Shown piece by piece: positions 34,508 to 44,092 of a stretch of DNA of 64,000 nt (position 1 is the stretch's first letter; each line of letters begins with the position of its first letter). Made by a program: the position numbers and the translations under genes. Below the pieces are notes generated by a model that saw only the letters and a program-made list of their open reading frames with translations, had not been told where the DNA came from and did not search any database. Source of the stretch: Acinetobacter sp. XS-4 (GTDB lineage Bacteria; Pseudomonadota; Gammaproteobacteria; Pseudomonadales; Moraxellaceae); contig NZ_CP094657.1 in the NCBI RefSeq assembly GCF_023920705.1, positions 1,984,001-2,048,000 of the forward strand. The letters are read 5' to 3'.

Positions 34508-35368
34508 ATGATGAAAGCGAATACCTTGATATCCCAAACCGTTAAATTTGGTGATAGACAAATTTTTCTTAATGAACAAGGTGAAGGTTTCCCAGTCCTT
34601 ATGTTGCATGGTGGCGGCCCAGGCGCCTCTGGATTATCAAATTATTCAAAGAATATAGATGCGCTGGCGGAAAAATATCGTGTACTCATACCTGATATGA
34701 AGGGTTATGGTCAGTCTACAAAAGGCGTGAATCGTGATGATCCATTTGGTGACTTAGCTGATACTATGTTTGGTCTACTTGATCAGTTAAAGATTAAGAA
34801 AGTTCATATTATTGGCAATTCTCTTGGCGGAGCTTGTGGATTACGCATGGCTCTTGAACAACCTGAACGAGTTTCGAGCTTAGTTCTTATGGGTCCTGGT
34901 GGTATTAATACGACTAAAGCTTTACCAACCAAGGGTTTGAATTGTTTATTGAATTACTACAGTGGTAATGGACCAACTATCGATAAACTAAGAACTTTTA
35001 TCCGCGAATATCTTGTATTTGATGGAAGTCAAGTTCCAGAAAGTGTTATTCGAGAGCGTTTTCAAGCAAGTATCGATCCTGACGTCGTTGCAGCCCCACC
35101 ATTAAGAAGACCTACGGGTTTAAAAGGGGCAATCCGAATGGATTTCACTCGTGATTCAAGACTAAAAAAATGCAAAGTTCCTACATTAGTAGTATGGGGC
35201 GCGAATGATTTGGTTAATCGTCCAAGTGGTGCATTAACTTTGCAGAAAATAATGCCAAATTGTGATGTTTACTTATTTGCTAATACGGGGCACTGGGTAC
35301 AGTGGGAAAGAGCTGATGAATTTAACAAGCTTAGTCTAGATTTTTTTGCCAGACAGAACGTTGTTTGA
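34508..35368 (+). CDS. Alpha/beta hydrolase, meta-cleavage product hydrolase (MhpC/BphD type)
   Basis: A 286-residue C-C bond hydrolase. HGGGPGASG is the oxyanion motif of this group, GNSLGG carries the nucleophile Ser, VWGANDLV the Asp and NTGHWVQWE the His. It would cleave the ring-opened product made by the extradiol dioxygenase encoded next. I place the start at ATG 34508 (GAG seven bases upstream) because a more distal ATG at 34448 would put the 24-bp operator inside the gene. Twelve bases separate it from the dioxygenase gene. Confidence 0.87.
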   Translation: MMKANTLISQTVKFGDRQIFLNEQGEGFPVLMLHGGGPGASGLSNYSKNIDALAEKYRVLIPDMKGYGQSTKGVNRDDPFGDLADTMFGLLDQLKIKKVHIIGNSLGGACGLRMALEQPERVSSLVLMGPGGINTTKALPTKGLNCLLNYYSGNGPTIDKLRTFIREYLVFDGSQVPESVIRERFQASIDPDVVAAPPLRRPTGLKGAIRMDFTRDSRLKKCKVPTLVVWGANDLVNRPSGALTLQKIMPNCDVYLFANTGHWVQWERADEFNKLSLDFFARQNVV

Positions 35369-35380
35369 GGAGGAAGAGAT

Positions 35381-36385
35381 ATGAACACCTCAACAATTGA
35401 TCGAGATATTTTTGGTTCAGTACGCATGGGTTACGCAGTAATTGAATCAAACAAACTAAAAGATTGGAAAACCTTTCTGCAGCAGGGTTTAGGTTTGCAT
35501 TTCAATGCGGATGAAAAGTCTATCAATGAAATAAGCTTTCGAATGGATAAGCATTCTAAACGTCTGATCATTCAAAAAGGTAGTGCAGAAGACTTTGTTG
35601 CTTTGGGGTGGCAAGTTGAAGATGAAGAAACCCTGAATATTATTTTAAAACGTTTAACTGAACGTGAAATTACTATAGAAAAAAGTAGCTTAGCTGAGGC
35701 TGAGCAAAGAGGTGTAAAGGAATTTTGGCGAATTTTAGGCCCTAAGAAACAAAATATAGAGCTGTTTGTTGAACCTACGTTGACAGATGAATCCTTAAAT
35801 ATGCTGACGTCGAGTTTTGTTACTGACAAAGCTGGTATGGGACATGTAGCCATTACATCAAGAAAACCTATGAAAATGCAAAGATTCTGGCAGGAAATAT
35901 TTAATGCCAGAGTTAGTGATTATATTGAGCAGGTGATCAGTGGTGTCACTCTAGATATTACTTTTCTTCGTCTTAATGAACGCCATCATTCGATTGCGAT
36001 TGCAACCACAAGAGAAATCCCTTTAGACCCAATTCGTACCAAAGTTCAGCATATGAATTTACAAGGCGCGTCTTTAGATGATTTATCTAGTGCTTTTCAG
36101 CGTTGTAAGCAACTTGGATATGAAATGGCTCACGAAATTGGACAACACCCAAATGACAAAGAACTGTCATTTTATGTCATTAGTCCATCTGGCTTTGAAA
36201 TTGAGCTAGGTTGGGCTCCATTGGTTGTAAACGAGACAACATGGAAACCGACCAAATATTTTGCGATCAGTTCTTGGGGGCACAAGCCTGAAAACCCCAC
36301 CAAACTTTATATGTTCTCTACAAATTTGAGTAATTTTAAGCAGGGAATATCAACGGCAATTCACCCTGAATATTCTCCCATCTAG
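35381..36385 (+). CDS. Extradiol (VOC-family) catechol 2,3-dioxygenase-type enzyme
   Basis: A 334-residue type I extradiol dioxygenase with two VOC modules. The iron ligands of BphC-type enzymes are visible in the second half: His in GMGHVAI, His in VQHMNLQ, Glu in FEIELGW. It opens the ring of a substituted catechol beside the hydroxyls. The C-terminus runs some 40 residues beyond the last ligand. GGAGGAAG precedes the ATG. Exact substrate unknown; the hydroxylase downstream suggests a phenylpropanoid or similar phenol. Confidence 0.88.
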   Translation: MNTSTIDRDIFGSVRMGYAVIESNKLKDWKTFLQQGLGLHFNADEKSINEISFRMDKHSKRLIIQKGSAEDFVALGWQVEDEETLNIILKRLTEREITIEKSSLAEAEQRGVKEFWRILGPKKQNIELFVEPTLTDESLNMLTSSFVTDKAGMGHVAITSRKPMKMQRFWQEIFNARVSDYIEQVISGVTLDITFLRLNERHHSIAIATTREIPLDPIRTKVQHMNLQGASLDDLSSAFQRCKQLGYEMAHEIGQHPNDKELSFYVISPSGFEIELGWAPLVVNETTWKPTKYFAISSWGHKPENPTKLYMFSTNLSNFKQGISTAIHPEYSPI

Positions 36386-36402
36386 CTTTAGAGGCTCTAA
36401 AC

Positions 36403-38151
36403 ATGAATGATCAAAAAACAAAAAAATCTACATCATTGAATGTTGATGTGATTATTGCAGGTCTAGGACCTACTGGTTTGGTATTGGCACACGTTTTAGG
36501 AAAATATGGACACCAAGTTTTGGTATTAGAACGTGAACCCGTATTTTATGGTAATGCTCGGGCTGTTTATACCGATGATGAGTGTATGCGAATCTTTCAG
36601 TCTATTGATATGGCTGAAGAATTACAAAAGGATATGCTCATTGATACACCTGTTCAGTTAGTTCGACCAGATGGATCTGTAATTGCTCAATACAAACCAT
36701 TAAAGCGTCCATTTGGTTGGCCAGTTGTTAATTTCTATTATCAGCCTTATTTGGAAACTTCTTTAACAAATGGTTTAGCACAATATCCAAACGTTAAGAT
36801 TTTACGTGGGCGAGAACTGATTAATTTTAGTCAGGATGTAAATAGTGTCACTGTGACCCATCAAGCAACACAGGTCTATCGTTTTAGTGATGAATCAGAT
36901 GTTAAAACCGAAGTACAGGACGATACTGATATTCAACAGATCACAGCCCGTTATTTAGTTGGTGCAGATGGTGGTCGAAGTACAGTGCGTGCCAAGCTGG
37001 GTATTGAAATGTCTGGTAAAAACTTTCCAGAACCATGGCTCGTTGTTGATTTAAAACAGAAAGACCGAAATAAAGGTTTGCGCCATTTACCTTATTTTAA
37101 TTTTGTTGTTGATCCTGATTTGCCAGTTGTGAGTTGTGTCCAGCCTGATGGATTTCATCGTTTTGAGTTTATGCTGAAAAAAGGACAAACCAAAGAATAT
37201 ATGGAGCAACCAGAAACAGTACGCATGTTGCTATCCAAATTTGTTAATCCTGATGATTTCGAAGTAAAGCGTAAATTGGTTTATACCTTTAATGCTTTAG
37301 TAGCTAATCAATGGCGTGATAAACGTGTACTTTTGGCAGGTGATGCAGCCCATATGACTCCGCAATTTATGGGACAGGGTGCGAGCTCAGGTATACGAGA
37401 TGCGGGAAATCTAGGTTGGAAACTCAGTGCTGTATTAAATGGTCAGGCTGGAGATAAGTTATTAGATAGCTATGAAAGTGAACGTCGTGACCATGCTAAG
37501 GCAATGATACAAGGATCTGTTTTATTAAAAGATCTTGTTTCAATGACCAATCCCGTGATTGGGAAAATTCGAGATGGTGTAATCAAAGGCGTACTTGCGA
37601 CCCCAAAACTAAAAGAGTGGGGACAAGAAGGGGGCTTCAAACCAAAACCCATTTACACCAAAGGTCAATATTTTGGTTTGGCACGTAAACATCGTTTAAG
37701 CCCTGAAGGTGGTTTATCTCCACAACCTATAGTCCGTGGTTTCGATGGGCGACCTGAACTTTTAGATTCTCTATTAGGTGAGCACTATTCTTTGATTGGA
37801 TTATCAGTAGATCCAACAATTGGTTTATCAAATACGTCAAAACAAGTATTGAAGCAAATAGGCTGTAAATTTATTACTTTGTATCCATATTCTGATCGTC
37901 CACAAGGTCATATCAGCCGGAATTTAAATCCTGAAGTGATTGAAGTTGAAGATATTGCTGGTGATATGGTCTGCTGGCTTAGAAAAGCGTGTAAAGCATC
38001 TCAGCCTATTGCCTTGTTACGGCCAGATAAATTTACCTTTGCTGTTGTGAACCAAGATGAAATTAATTCAACCATACAACAGCTTAAGCATCAGCTGGAT
38101 TTAACTACGGCTCAGCGTAAGTTACATGTAGTTAGTGAGGCAAGCGTATGA
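36403..38151 (+). CDS. FAD-dependent aromatic hydroxylase (MhpA-like)
   Basis: A 582-residue class A flavoprotein monooxygenase. GLGPTGLVLAHVLGKYG binds the FAD ADP part, VGADGGRSTVR is the DG motif, and GDAAHMTPQFMGQGASSGIRDAGNLGWKL the GD motif. A thioredoxin-like C-terminal domain as in phenol and 3-(3-hydroxyphenyl)propionate hydroxylases fills residues about 430-560. It adds a second hydroxyl to a phenolic acid to form the catechol for the dioxygenase. Its stop overlaps the next gene by four bases. Confidence 0.9.
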   Translation: MNDQKTKKSTSLNVDVIIAGLGPTGLVLAHVLGKYGHQVLVLEREPVFYGNARAVYTDDECMRIFQSIDMAEELQKDMLIDTPVQLVRPDGSVIAQYKPLKRPFGWPVVNFYYQPYLETSLTNGLAQYPNVKILRGRELINFSQDVNSVTVTHQATQVYRFSDESDVKTEVQDDTDIQQITARYLVGADGGRSTVRAKLGIEMSGKNFPEPWLVVDLKQKDRNKGLRHLPYFNFVVDPDLPVVSCVQPDGFHRFEFMLKKGQTKEYMEQPETVRMLLSKFVNPDDFEVKRKLVYTFNALVANQWRDKRVLLAGDAAHMTPQFMGQGASSGIRDAGNLGWKLSAVLNGQAGDKLLDSYESERRDHAKAMIQGSVLLKDLVSMTNPVIGKIRDGVIKGVLATPKLKEWGQEGGFKPKPIYTKGQYFGLARKHRLSPEGGLSPQPIVRGFDGRPELLDSLLGEHYSLIGLSVDPTIGLSNTSKQVLKQIGCKFITLYPYSDRPQGHISRNLNPEVIEVEDIAGDMVCWLRKACKASQPIALLRPDKFTFAVVNQDEINSTIQQLKHQLDLTTAQRKLHVVSEASV

Positions 38152-38939
38152 GCATGAATGATCAAGTACGTTTAGAGACTGCGGCAATTGCATTACGAAA
38201 TGCTAGACACTCCAGACAGACAATAGAGCAAATATCACAGTCATATAAAATTTCAGGTTTAGATGAAGCCTATGCGGTAGCCAAAATTAATACCGATTTT
38301 AAACTGAGCCAAGGTGTCAGAATTATCGGTAAGAAAGTTGGTTTAACCTCTAAAGCAGTACAGCAGCAGTTAGGAGTTGATCAGCCAGATTTCGGGATTT
38401 TATTTGATGATATGGAGTTTCTTCATGGAGATGAGGTTCCAGTAAGCCATTTATTACAACCTAAAATTGAAGCGGAAATTGCTTTTATTGTTGGTCGTGA
38501 TTTAAAGGGGCCAATTCCATCATGGGGAGAGTTTTTATCAACATTAGATTACGCATTACCTGCTTTAGAAATTGTTGATAGTGCGATTCATAATTGGAAA
38601 ATCACTTTAGAAGATACGGTTGCAGATAATGCTTCTTGTGGTTTATTTGTTTTAGGTAATCAACCCATTGAAATCGGAACGTTCAATCTTGCAGAAGTAA
38701 AGATGGAACTTTTGCACAATCATAAAATTGCATCCGAAGGTAGTGGTGTTGCTTGTTTAGGACATCCTCTAAAGGCTGCTTGGTGGTTAGCTCGTACGAT
38801 GTGTGAAAAGGGGATTGGTTTAAAAGCGGGAGAAGTTATTTTATCAGGCGCATTAGGGCCCATGGTAAATGTACAAGCTGGCGATAATGTGACTGCCTAT
38901 ATTGACCGCTTAGGTTCGGTTAGCTGCACGTTAATATAG
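38148..38939 (+). CDS. mhpD: 2-keto-4-pentenoate hydratase
   Basis: A 263-residue member of the MhpD/fumarylacetoacetase group: GKKVGLTSKAVQQQLGVDQPDFGILF and the acidic metal site KIEAEIAFIVGRDL are characteristic. It adds water to the dienol released by the hydrolase, giving 4-hydroxy-2-oxovalerate. Starts at GTATG overlap with the hydroxylase (four bases), and is 12 bases before the dehydrogenase gene. Confidence 0.92.
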   Translation: MSMNDQVRLETAAIALRNARHSRQTIEQISQSYKISGLDEAYAVAKINTDFKLSQGVRIIGKKVGLTSKAVQQQLGVDQPDFGILFDDMEFLHGDEVPVSHLLQPKIEAEIAFIVGRDLKGPIPSWGEFLSTLDYALPALEIVDSAIHNWKITLEDTVADNASCGLFVLGNQPIEIGTFNLAEVKMELLHNHKIASEGSGVACLGHPLKAAWWLARTMCEKGIGLKAGEVILSGALGPMVNVQAGDNVTAYIDRLGSVSCTLI

Positions 38940-38951
38940 GGAGATAATAAA

Positions 38952-39920
38952 ATGAGTGAACAATCAAAAAACAAAATTAAGGCTGCGATTATTGGTAGTG
39001 GCAATATTGGCAGTGACTTAATGATCAAGATGTTACGTTACGGCGAGCATCTAGAAATTACTGCAATGGTTGGAATCGACCCTGATTCTGATGGGTTAGC
39101 CCGAGCTAAACGATTAGGAATTTCAACAACATTTGAAGGCGTACAAGGGCTTATTAACTTGCCTGAGTTTAAAGATATTGAAATCATTTTTGATGCAACT
39201 TCAGCAAATGCACATATTAAAAATGATGCTTTACTAAGAAGTTATAAACCTAATATTCGTATGATCGATTTAACGCCAGCAGCAATAGGCCCATATTGTG
39301 TTCCTGTTGTGAACCTCGAACAACATGTTAAGCAGCCAAACGTAAATATGGTGACCTGTGGTGGGCAGGCGACTATACCTATTGTTGCCGCCGTTTCTAA
39401 AGTTGCAAAAGTTCATTACGCTGAAATTGTTGCCTCTATTTCAAGTAAATCAGCAGGTCCTGGTACTAGAGCAAATATTGATGAGTTTACTGAAACAACA
39501 TCAAAAGCATTGGAGATAGTAGGAGGTGCAGCTAAAGGAAAAGCAATCATTGTCCTAAACCCAGCTGAACCGCCATTACTGATGCGTGACACGGTATATG
39601 TTCTTTCTGAAAATGCGAGCCAAACTGAAGTTGAAGAGTCAATTGAACAAATCGTTGAACAAGTTCAAAAATATGTGAGCGGATATAGATTAAAACAAAA
39701 AGTTCAGTTTGATGTAATCCCCGAAGAGTCACCTTTAAATATACCTGGGCTTGGAAAGTTTTCAGGACTTAAAACCAGTGTTTTTCTAGAGGTTGAAGGA
39801 GCTGCGCATTATTTACCTGCTTATGCTGGGAATCTAGACATTATGACGTCAGCTGCTTTGGCAACAGGAGAAAAGATTGCAGAGTTTATTCAAATGAACA
39901 ATACAGCTGCTGGAGTTTAA
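38952..39920 (+). CDS. mhpF: Acetaldehyde dehydrogenase (acylating)
   Basis: A 322-residue CoA-acylating aldehyde dehydrogenase. [14 protein letters not shown] is the NAD-binding loop and [14 protein letters not shown] holds the catalytic Cys. It converts acetaldehyde released by the aldolase into acetyl-CoA and forms a channelling complex with it. One base separates its stop from the aldolase ATG. Confidence 0.96.
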   Translation: MSEQSKNKIKAAIIGSGNIGSDLMIKMLRYGEHLEITAMVGIDPDSDGLARAKRLGISTTFEGVQGLINLPEFKDIEIIFDATSANAHIKNDALLRSYKPNIRMIDLTPAAIGPYCVPVVNLEQHVKQPNVNMVTCGGQATIPIVAAVSKVAKVHYAEIVASISSKSAGPGTRANIDEFTETTSKALEIVGGAAKGKAIIVLNPAEPPLLMRDTVYVLSENASQTEVEESIEQIVEQVQKYVSGYRLKQKVQFDVIPEESPLNIPGLGKFSGLKTSVFLEVEGAAHYLPAYAGNLDIMTSAALATGEKIAEFIQMNNTAAGV

Positions 39921-39921
39921 A

Positions 39922-40950
39922 ATGATTGCATCTTTAAAAAAGCTATATATATCTGATGTGACGTTACGTGATGGTAGCCATGCAATCCGTCATCAATATT
40001 CAATTCAGAATATACAAGAAATTGCTAAAGCCTTAGATCAGGCAAAAGTAGATAGTATTGAGATTGCTCATGGTGATGGGTTGCAAGGGTCAAGCTTTAA
40101 TTATGGGTTTGGGGCGCACACTGATTTAGAGTGGATTGAAGCTGCAGCAGATGTACTCACGCATTCACAAATTGCGACATTACTACTTCCTGGTATAGGT
40201 ACCATCCATGATCTTAAGGCTGCTTATAACGCTGGTGCCCGCGTTGTTCGTGTGGCAACACACTGTACCGAAGCCGATATCTCCAAACAGCATATTGAAT
40301 ATGCTAGAGAGTTGGGAATGGATACTGTTGGTTTCTTAATGATGAGTCATATGACCACGCCTGAAGCATTGGCGCAACAAGGCAAACTCATGGAATCCTA
40401 CGGTGCGCAATGTATCTATGTCGTAGATTCTGGTGGGGCTATGTCTATGAATGATATTCGTGCACGTTTTAGAGCCATGAAAGATATATTAGATCCTTCA
40501 ACAGAAACAGGTATACATGCTCATCATAACTTAAGCTTAGGTGTCGCAAACTCAATTGTTGCTGTAGAAGAAGGCTGTGACCGTATTGATGCAAGTCTTG
40601 CTGGTATGGGAGCAGGCGCTGGTAATGCACCGTTGGAAGTATTTATCGCTGCTGCTGAACGCTTGGGTTGGCATCATGGAACTGATTTATTCACGTTGAT
40701 GAATGCTGCTGATGAGTTGGTAAGACCATTACAGGATCGTCCTGTACGAGTTGACCGAGAAACACTTGCGCTAGGCTATGCGGGCGTCTATTCAAGTTTC
40801 TTACGCCATGCAGAAATTGCCTCTAAGCGCTATGGTTTAAGTACAGTTGATATCTTAGTGGAGTTGGGGCGTCGTCGTATGGTAGGTGGTCAAGAAGATA
40901 TGATTGTCGATGTTGCCTTAGATCTATTAAAACAAAAACAAGAAGGATAA
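39922..40950 (+). CDS. mhpE: 4-hydroxy-2-oxovalerate aldolase
   Basis: A 342-residue class II aldolase of the DmpG/MhpE type: [15 protein letters not shown] with metal and base residues, HCTEADIS, and the metal site [15 protein letters not shown], plus the C-terminal communication domain ([15 protein letters not shown]). Splits 4-hydroxy-2-oxovalerate to pyruvate and acetaldehyde. Normal length, intact. Confidence 0.96.
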   Translation: MIASLKKLYISDVTLRDGSHAIRHQYSIQNIQEIAKALDQAKVDSIEIAHGDGLQGSSFNYGFGAHTDLEWIEAAADVLTHSQIATLLLPGIGTIHDLKAAYNAGARVVRVATHCTEADISKQHIEYARELGMDTVGFLMMSHMTTPEALAQQGKLMESYGAQCIYVVDSGGAMSMNDIRARFRAMKDILDPSTETGIHAHHNLSLGVANSIVAVEEGCDRIDASLAGMGAGAGNAPLEVFIAAAERLGWHHGTDLFTLMNAADELVRPLQDRPVRVDRETLALGYAGVYSSFLRHAEIASKRYGLSTVDILVELGRRRMVGGQEDMIVDVALDLLKQKQEG

Positions 40951-40954
40951 GAGC

Positions 40955-41803
40955 ATGTCTTATTTAAAATTAAATGGAAAAGTTGCTTTAGTAACTGGTG
41001 CAAACTCAGGTATTGGGGCAGTCACTGCCAGAGAATTGGCACTCCAAGGTTATCATGTTTTTTTGGCATGCCGATCTATTAACAAGGCGCAATCTGTAAT
41101 TCAAGAAATTCAAAGTTTGTCCCATGGTCAGGCAAAAGTTGAATTCATAGAGTTAGATTTAGCTGATTTAGATTCTGTACGTCGCTGTGCCGAAAGTTTT
41201 CTTTCTCGTGATCTTCCATTGCATTTATTAATAGCAAATGCTGGATTAGCAGGCCAGAAAGGTCTAACGCAATCAGGCTTCGAATTAACGTTTGGTGTTT
41301 GTCATGTTGGTCACTTTCTTTTAACTAAATTATTGACTGAAAAATTAATTGAATCTAAACCAGCACGTGTCGTTGTGGTTGCTAGTAAAGCTCATCGACA
41401 CGTTCAGAGTATTAATTTCAATGCGGTATTAAAACCTACTCACAGTTTTGGTGGTTTAAAAGAATATGCGGTGGCTAAACTTGCAAATATTCTTTTTGCA
41501 AAAGAACTGGGACGCCGTTTATATGGTACAGGCGTTACGGTTTATGCAGTACATCCTGGTGTTGTTTCAACAAATGTATGGAGGGCAATGCCACAACCGT
41601 TTGTTAAGCTCATTAGCCATTTCATGATTAGTCCTGAAGAGGGCGCGAAAACTACACTTTATTGTGCAACTCAACCACAAGTAGCTGGTGATACAGGTTT
41701 TTATTATGAAGACTGTAAAGTCAAAGTTTCTTCACATGCTGCTCAAAATATAAACTTAGCAAACGAGCTGTGGGAACAAAGCCTAAATTGGGTAAAACAA
41801 TAA
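40955..41803 (+). CDS. Short-chain dehydrogenase/reductase
   Basis: A 282-residue SDR of the retinol-dehydrogenase-like group. TGANSGIGAVTAREL binds NAD(P), LIANAGLAG is the NNAG-like motif, and EYAVAK gives the Tyr-Lys pair; Ser in VVASKAHRH. Four bases after the aldolase stop, so in the operon. It may oxidise or reduce a side-chain alcohol of the aromatic substrate before ring attack; substrate unknown. Confidence 0.85.
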   Translation: MSYLKLNGKVALVTGANSGIGAVTARELALQGYHVFLACRSINKAQSVIQEIQSLSHGQAKVEFIELDLADLDSVRRCAESFLSRDLPLHLLIANAGLAGQKGLTQSGFELTFGVCHVGHFLLTKLLTEKLIESKPARVVVVASKAHRHVQSINFNAVLKPTHSFGGLKEYAVAKLANILFAKELGRRLYGTGVTVYAVHPGVVSTNVWRAMPQPFVKLISHFMISPEEGAKTTLYCATQPQVAGDTGFYYEDCKVKVSSHAAQNINLANELWEQSLNWVKQ

Positions 41804-41853
41804 TTTAAGTTAAGAATACAGGGACGTCTTCTTAATATGAACAGGAGAATAAA

Positions 41854-42681
41854 ATGGATAACTTTGTGCCCCCAGAAGAAAATTATGGTAAATGGGGACG
41901 TAATTTAGAACGATGGTATTTTGATCCAGTTTTTTTTAATTCAGATCAACTTGATATGTCCAAACCTGCATTATTTGTAGGAAATCATACGTTGTATGGT
42001 CTATTAGATGTTCCTCTTATTCTAGAACATCTAAGATTAGAACATGGTGTTCACTTACGGTCATTAGGTGACCGTATGCATTTTCATATCCCAATTTGGA
42101 GAGATATTTTAAAGAAAGGTGGAATGGTATTAGGTACACCAGAAAATTGTCATGCACTTATGTCAAGTGGACAGTCTATTCTAGTTTTTCCAGGTGGTGC
42201 ACGTGAGGTAATGCGCCGTAAAGGAGAAAGCTATCAATTAATTTGGAAAAAGCGTACAGGTTTTGCACGTCTAGCTATAGAGCATGGCTATGACATTATC
42301 CCATTTGCTTCTTTAGGAGCAGATGATTGTTTTGATATTGTTCTTGATGCAAATGATATACAGAATAATACTACGGCACAGAAACTACTTTCAAAATTAA
42401 AGCTAAATGAAAAATTAAGAGGTGGGGATATTTTGCCACCTATACCCACAGGTGTAGGTTACTTACCTATTCCTAAGCCCCAAAGATTTTATTTTAGCTT
42501 TGGAGAAAGAATTTCTACAGCTGAGGTTGTCCTTAATGAAAAAGATATATGGAAAATAAGGGAACAGGTTGCTCACTCAATCGAAAAACAGATTCTTGAT
42601 TTAAAGAATTATAGAGAGTCTGATAAAAATCAAAATTGGGGATGGCTGAGAAAGAAGCTTACAAAAAGTTTTAATGGGTAA
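41854..42681 (+). CDS. Lysophospholipid acyltransferase-family protein
   Basis: A 275-residue protein with the PlsC pattern: the catalytic His-x4-Asp in GNHTLYGLLDVPL, then FPGGAREVMRRKGE, the acceptor-phosphate loop (usual FPEGTR). It resembles the diacylglycerol/wax type acyltransferase seen in plants and bacteria. An acyltransferase is unexpected in a meta-cleavage operon; it could acylate an alcohol of the substrate or a membrane lipid to protect against hydrophobic toxicity. AGGAG precedes ATG. It ends 66 bases before the TetR gene start. Confidence 0.78.
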   Translation: MDNFVPPEENYGKWGRNLERWYFDPVFFNSDQLDMSKPALFVGNHTLYGLLDVPLILEHLRLEHGVHLRSLGDRMHFHIPIWRDILKKGGMVLGTPENCHALMSSGQSILVFPGGAREVMRRKGESYQLIWKKRTGFARLAIEHGYDIIPFASLGADDCFDIVLDANDIQNNTTAQKLLSKLKLNEKLRGGDILPPIPTGVGYLPIPKPQRFYFSFGERISTAEVVLNEKDIWKIREQVAHSIEKQILDLKNYRESDKNQNWGWLRKKLTKSFNG

Positions 42682-42708
42682 TAAAAACTGTATAATAATA
42701 GCCAAATC

Positions 42709-42717
42709 TGTTCAAAT
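42709..42717. promoter_or_regulatory. Half-site of the TetR operator before the tetR gene
   Basis: TGTTCAAAT is identical to the right half of the palindrome at 34457-34480 and lies 30 bases before the chosen tetR start, which fits autoregulation. Confidence 0.4.
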
Positions 42718-42747
42718 ATTATTATTTTGTTTAAAGGGTCTTATACA

Positions 42748-43362
42748 GTGAGTTTATCTTCATCTCAGCAAAGAATCCATAAAACAGCTTTGAAACTTTT
42801 TGCTGAAAGTGGATCAACTAACATTAGTGTTTCTGAATTAGCCGCAGCTTCAGGTGTGGCTCGTGGCACAATCTATAATAATAAGTTATCGCCTGAAACT
42901 TTATTTGAAGATATTGCCTCACAACTTTCAGTTGAAATGAATGCCAGAATTATTAAAAGTTTTGGTAACGAAGAAGACCCAGCTATTCGTCTAGCTCAAG
43001 GTGTTCGCATGTATATTCGTCGGGCACATGAAGAACCAGACTGGGGACGATTCATATGTCGTTTTGCATTTAGTTCAACTTCTTTAATGGCATTATGGAC
43101 TGGTAGTGATTCACCGTTACCAGATGTCATAGCTGGATTGGAAGGTAAGCGTTATAGCTTTCGTGAAGACCAGTTGATTTCTATTATTTCTTTGATTGCT
43201 GGCTCAGTTTTAACCTCGATCTTTCTAGTGTTGGAGGGTCATAAAACTTGGAGAGACTCTGGTACAGAGATAGCTGAATTATTACTTTGCGCACTTGGAA
43301 TTAATCGAGAAGAAGCTTTTCAAATTGCCCGAATGGAATTGCCTCCTTTACTAGAGCTATAA
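42748..43362 (+). CDS. TetR-family regulator of the aromatic catabolic island
   Basis: A 204-residue TetR repressor. HTH: RIHKTALKLFAESGSTNISVSELAAASGVARGTIYNN at residues about 8-46; the rest is the ligand-binding helical domain. I choose GTG 42748, with AAAGGG about 10 bases upstream, over a TTG further 5'. It is the last gene of the plus-strand catabolic run and the natural candidate to bind the TGAACA/TGTTCA palindromes. Confidence 0.87.
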   Translation: MSLSSSQQRIHKTALKLFAESGSTNISVSELAAASGVARGTIYNNKLSPETLFEDIASQLSVEMNARIIKSFGNEEDPAIRLAQGVRMYIRRAHEEPDWGRFICRFAFSSTSLMALWTGSDSPLPDVIAGLEGKRYSFREDQLISIISLIAGSVLTSIFLVLEGHKTWRDSGTEIAELLLCALGINREEAFQIARMELPPLLEL

Positions 43363-43589
43363 ATCAGAGTCGATTTTAGGGTAAACCATAAAAAATGGCT
43401 GTCGGTAAATTCTTTATCGATAGCCAAATCTAAAATAGATATTTGACTTTCTAGAGAATAAATTCTTTTGATCTTTAACTATTAATCTTTACTTAAGATT
43501 TTCCTTAATTATGTAATTAAATGAAAAATAATAACTATTTAAATAATTTATAGCCAATTTCACATTGACACCTTAAATATTGGAGATTA

Positions 43590-44020
43590 CCATTTGCCTG
43601 TTGGCCTACATTGCCAACCGGTCGTCGCAGACCGTTTGTAATACCGCATCAGAATTATTCCGTCTGAGGGATAGTTTTGTGTGTAAGCTCCTAGTCTCCT
43701 CCCGTAGCGGTAGGACGGGAGAGGGACACCTTCGGGTGTGCTTGTGTATTACCAAGTCTGCGAACCCTCTTCCGTTCTGCCACCATAATTTTATAAATGT
43801 CTGGCAGAACTCCCAATAAAAAGGAGTTGGCTTTGTACATTCATCATTTCTTGGCAACCATTGCCAAAAGCTATAACAACACAGCTTAAAACATTTAACG
43901 CAGCTTGATCGCCGTAAGGCTTTTCCAGGCTTTAGTTCGTTATTACTTAAAACTTTCATCAACAACTAAAACTTGAGATGTGCCAAGCACAGTCTTTATG
44001 GCTTTGCTGTGCCTTTTTTT
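43590..44020 (+). ncRNA. Multi-hairpin segment ending in a terminator: candidate structured RNA (possibly C4-like)
   Basis: Successive inverted repeats: GTTGGC/GCCAAC (43600-43618), CGGTC/GACCG (43619-43634), CTCCCGT/ACGGGAG (43699-43721), ACACC-TTCG-GGTGT (43726-43739, a UUCG tetraloop), GTTCTGCCA/TGGCAGAAC (43774-43810), ACTCC/GGAGT (43809-43827) and a final GCACAG/CTGTGC (43987-44012) followed by seven T. GC content is above that of the flanks. The layout suggests a transcribed RNA. Abundant, repetitive small RNAs resembling phage P1/P7 C4 antisense RNA have been reported in A. baumannii, and I suspect kinship, but I cannot verify it. A reverse-strand frame here (43606-43965) looks accidental. 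Confidence 0.5.
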
Positions 44021-44092
44021 GACCTTTAAAAAAATGAAGGCTTTTATATCTCATTTATATACAACAAGAATTTATTTTAGAACGGTAAAACT

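Noticed and set aside
43606..43965. A 119-residue reverse-strand open frame across the multi-hairpin segment
   Set aside because: It is rich in Cys, Trp and Arg, has no family pattern, and overlaps the hairpins and their terminator orientation, so it looks like a chance frame in a structured RNA region.
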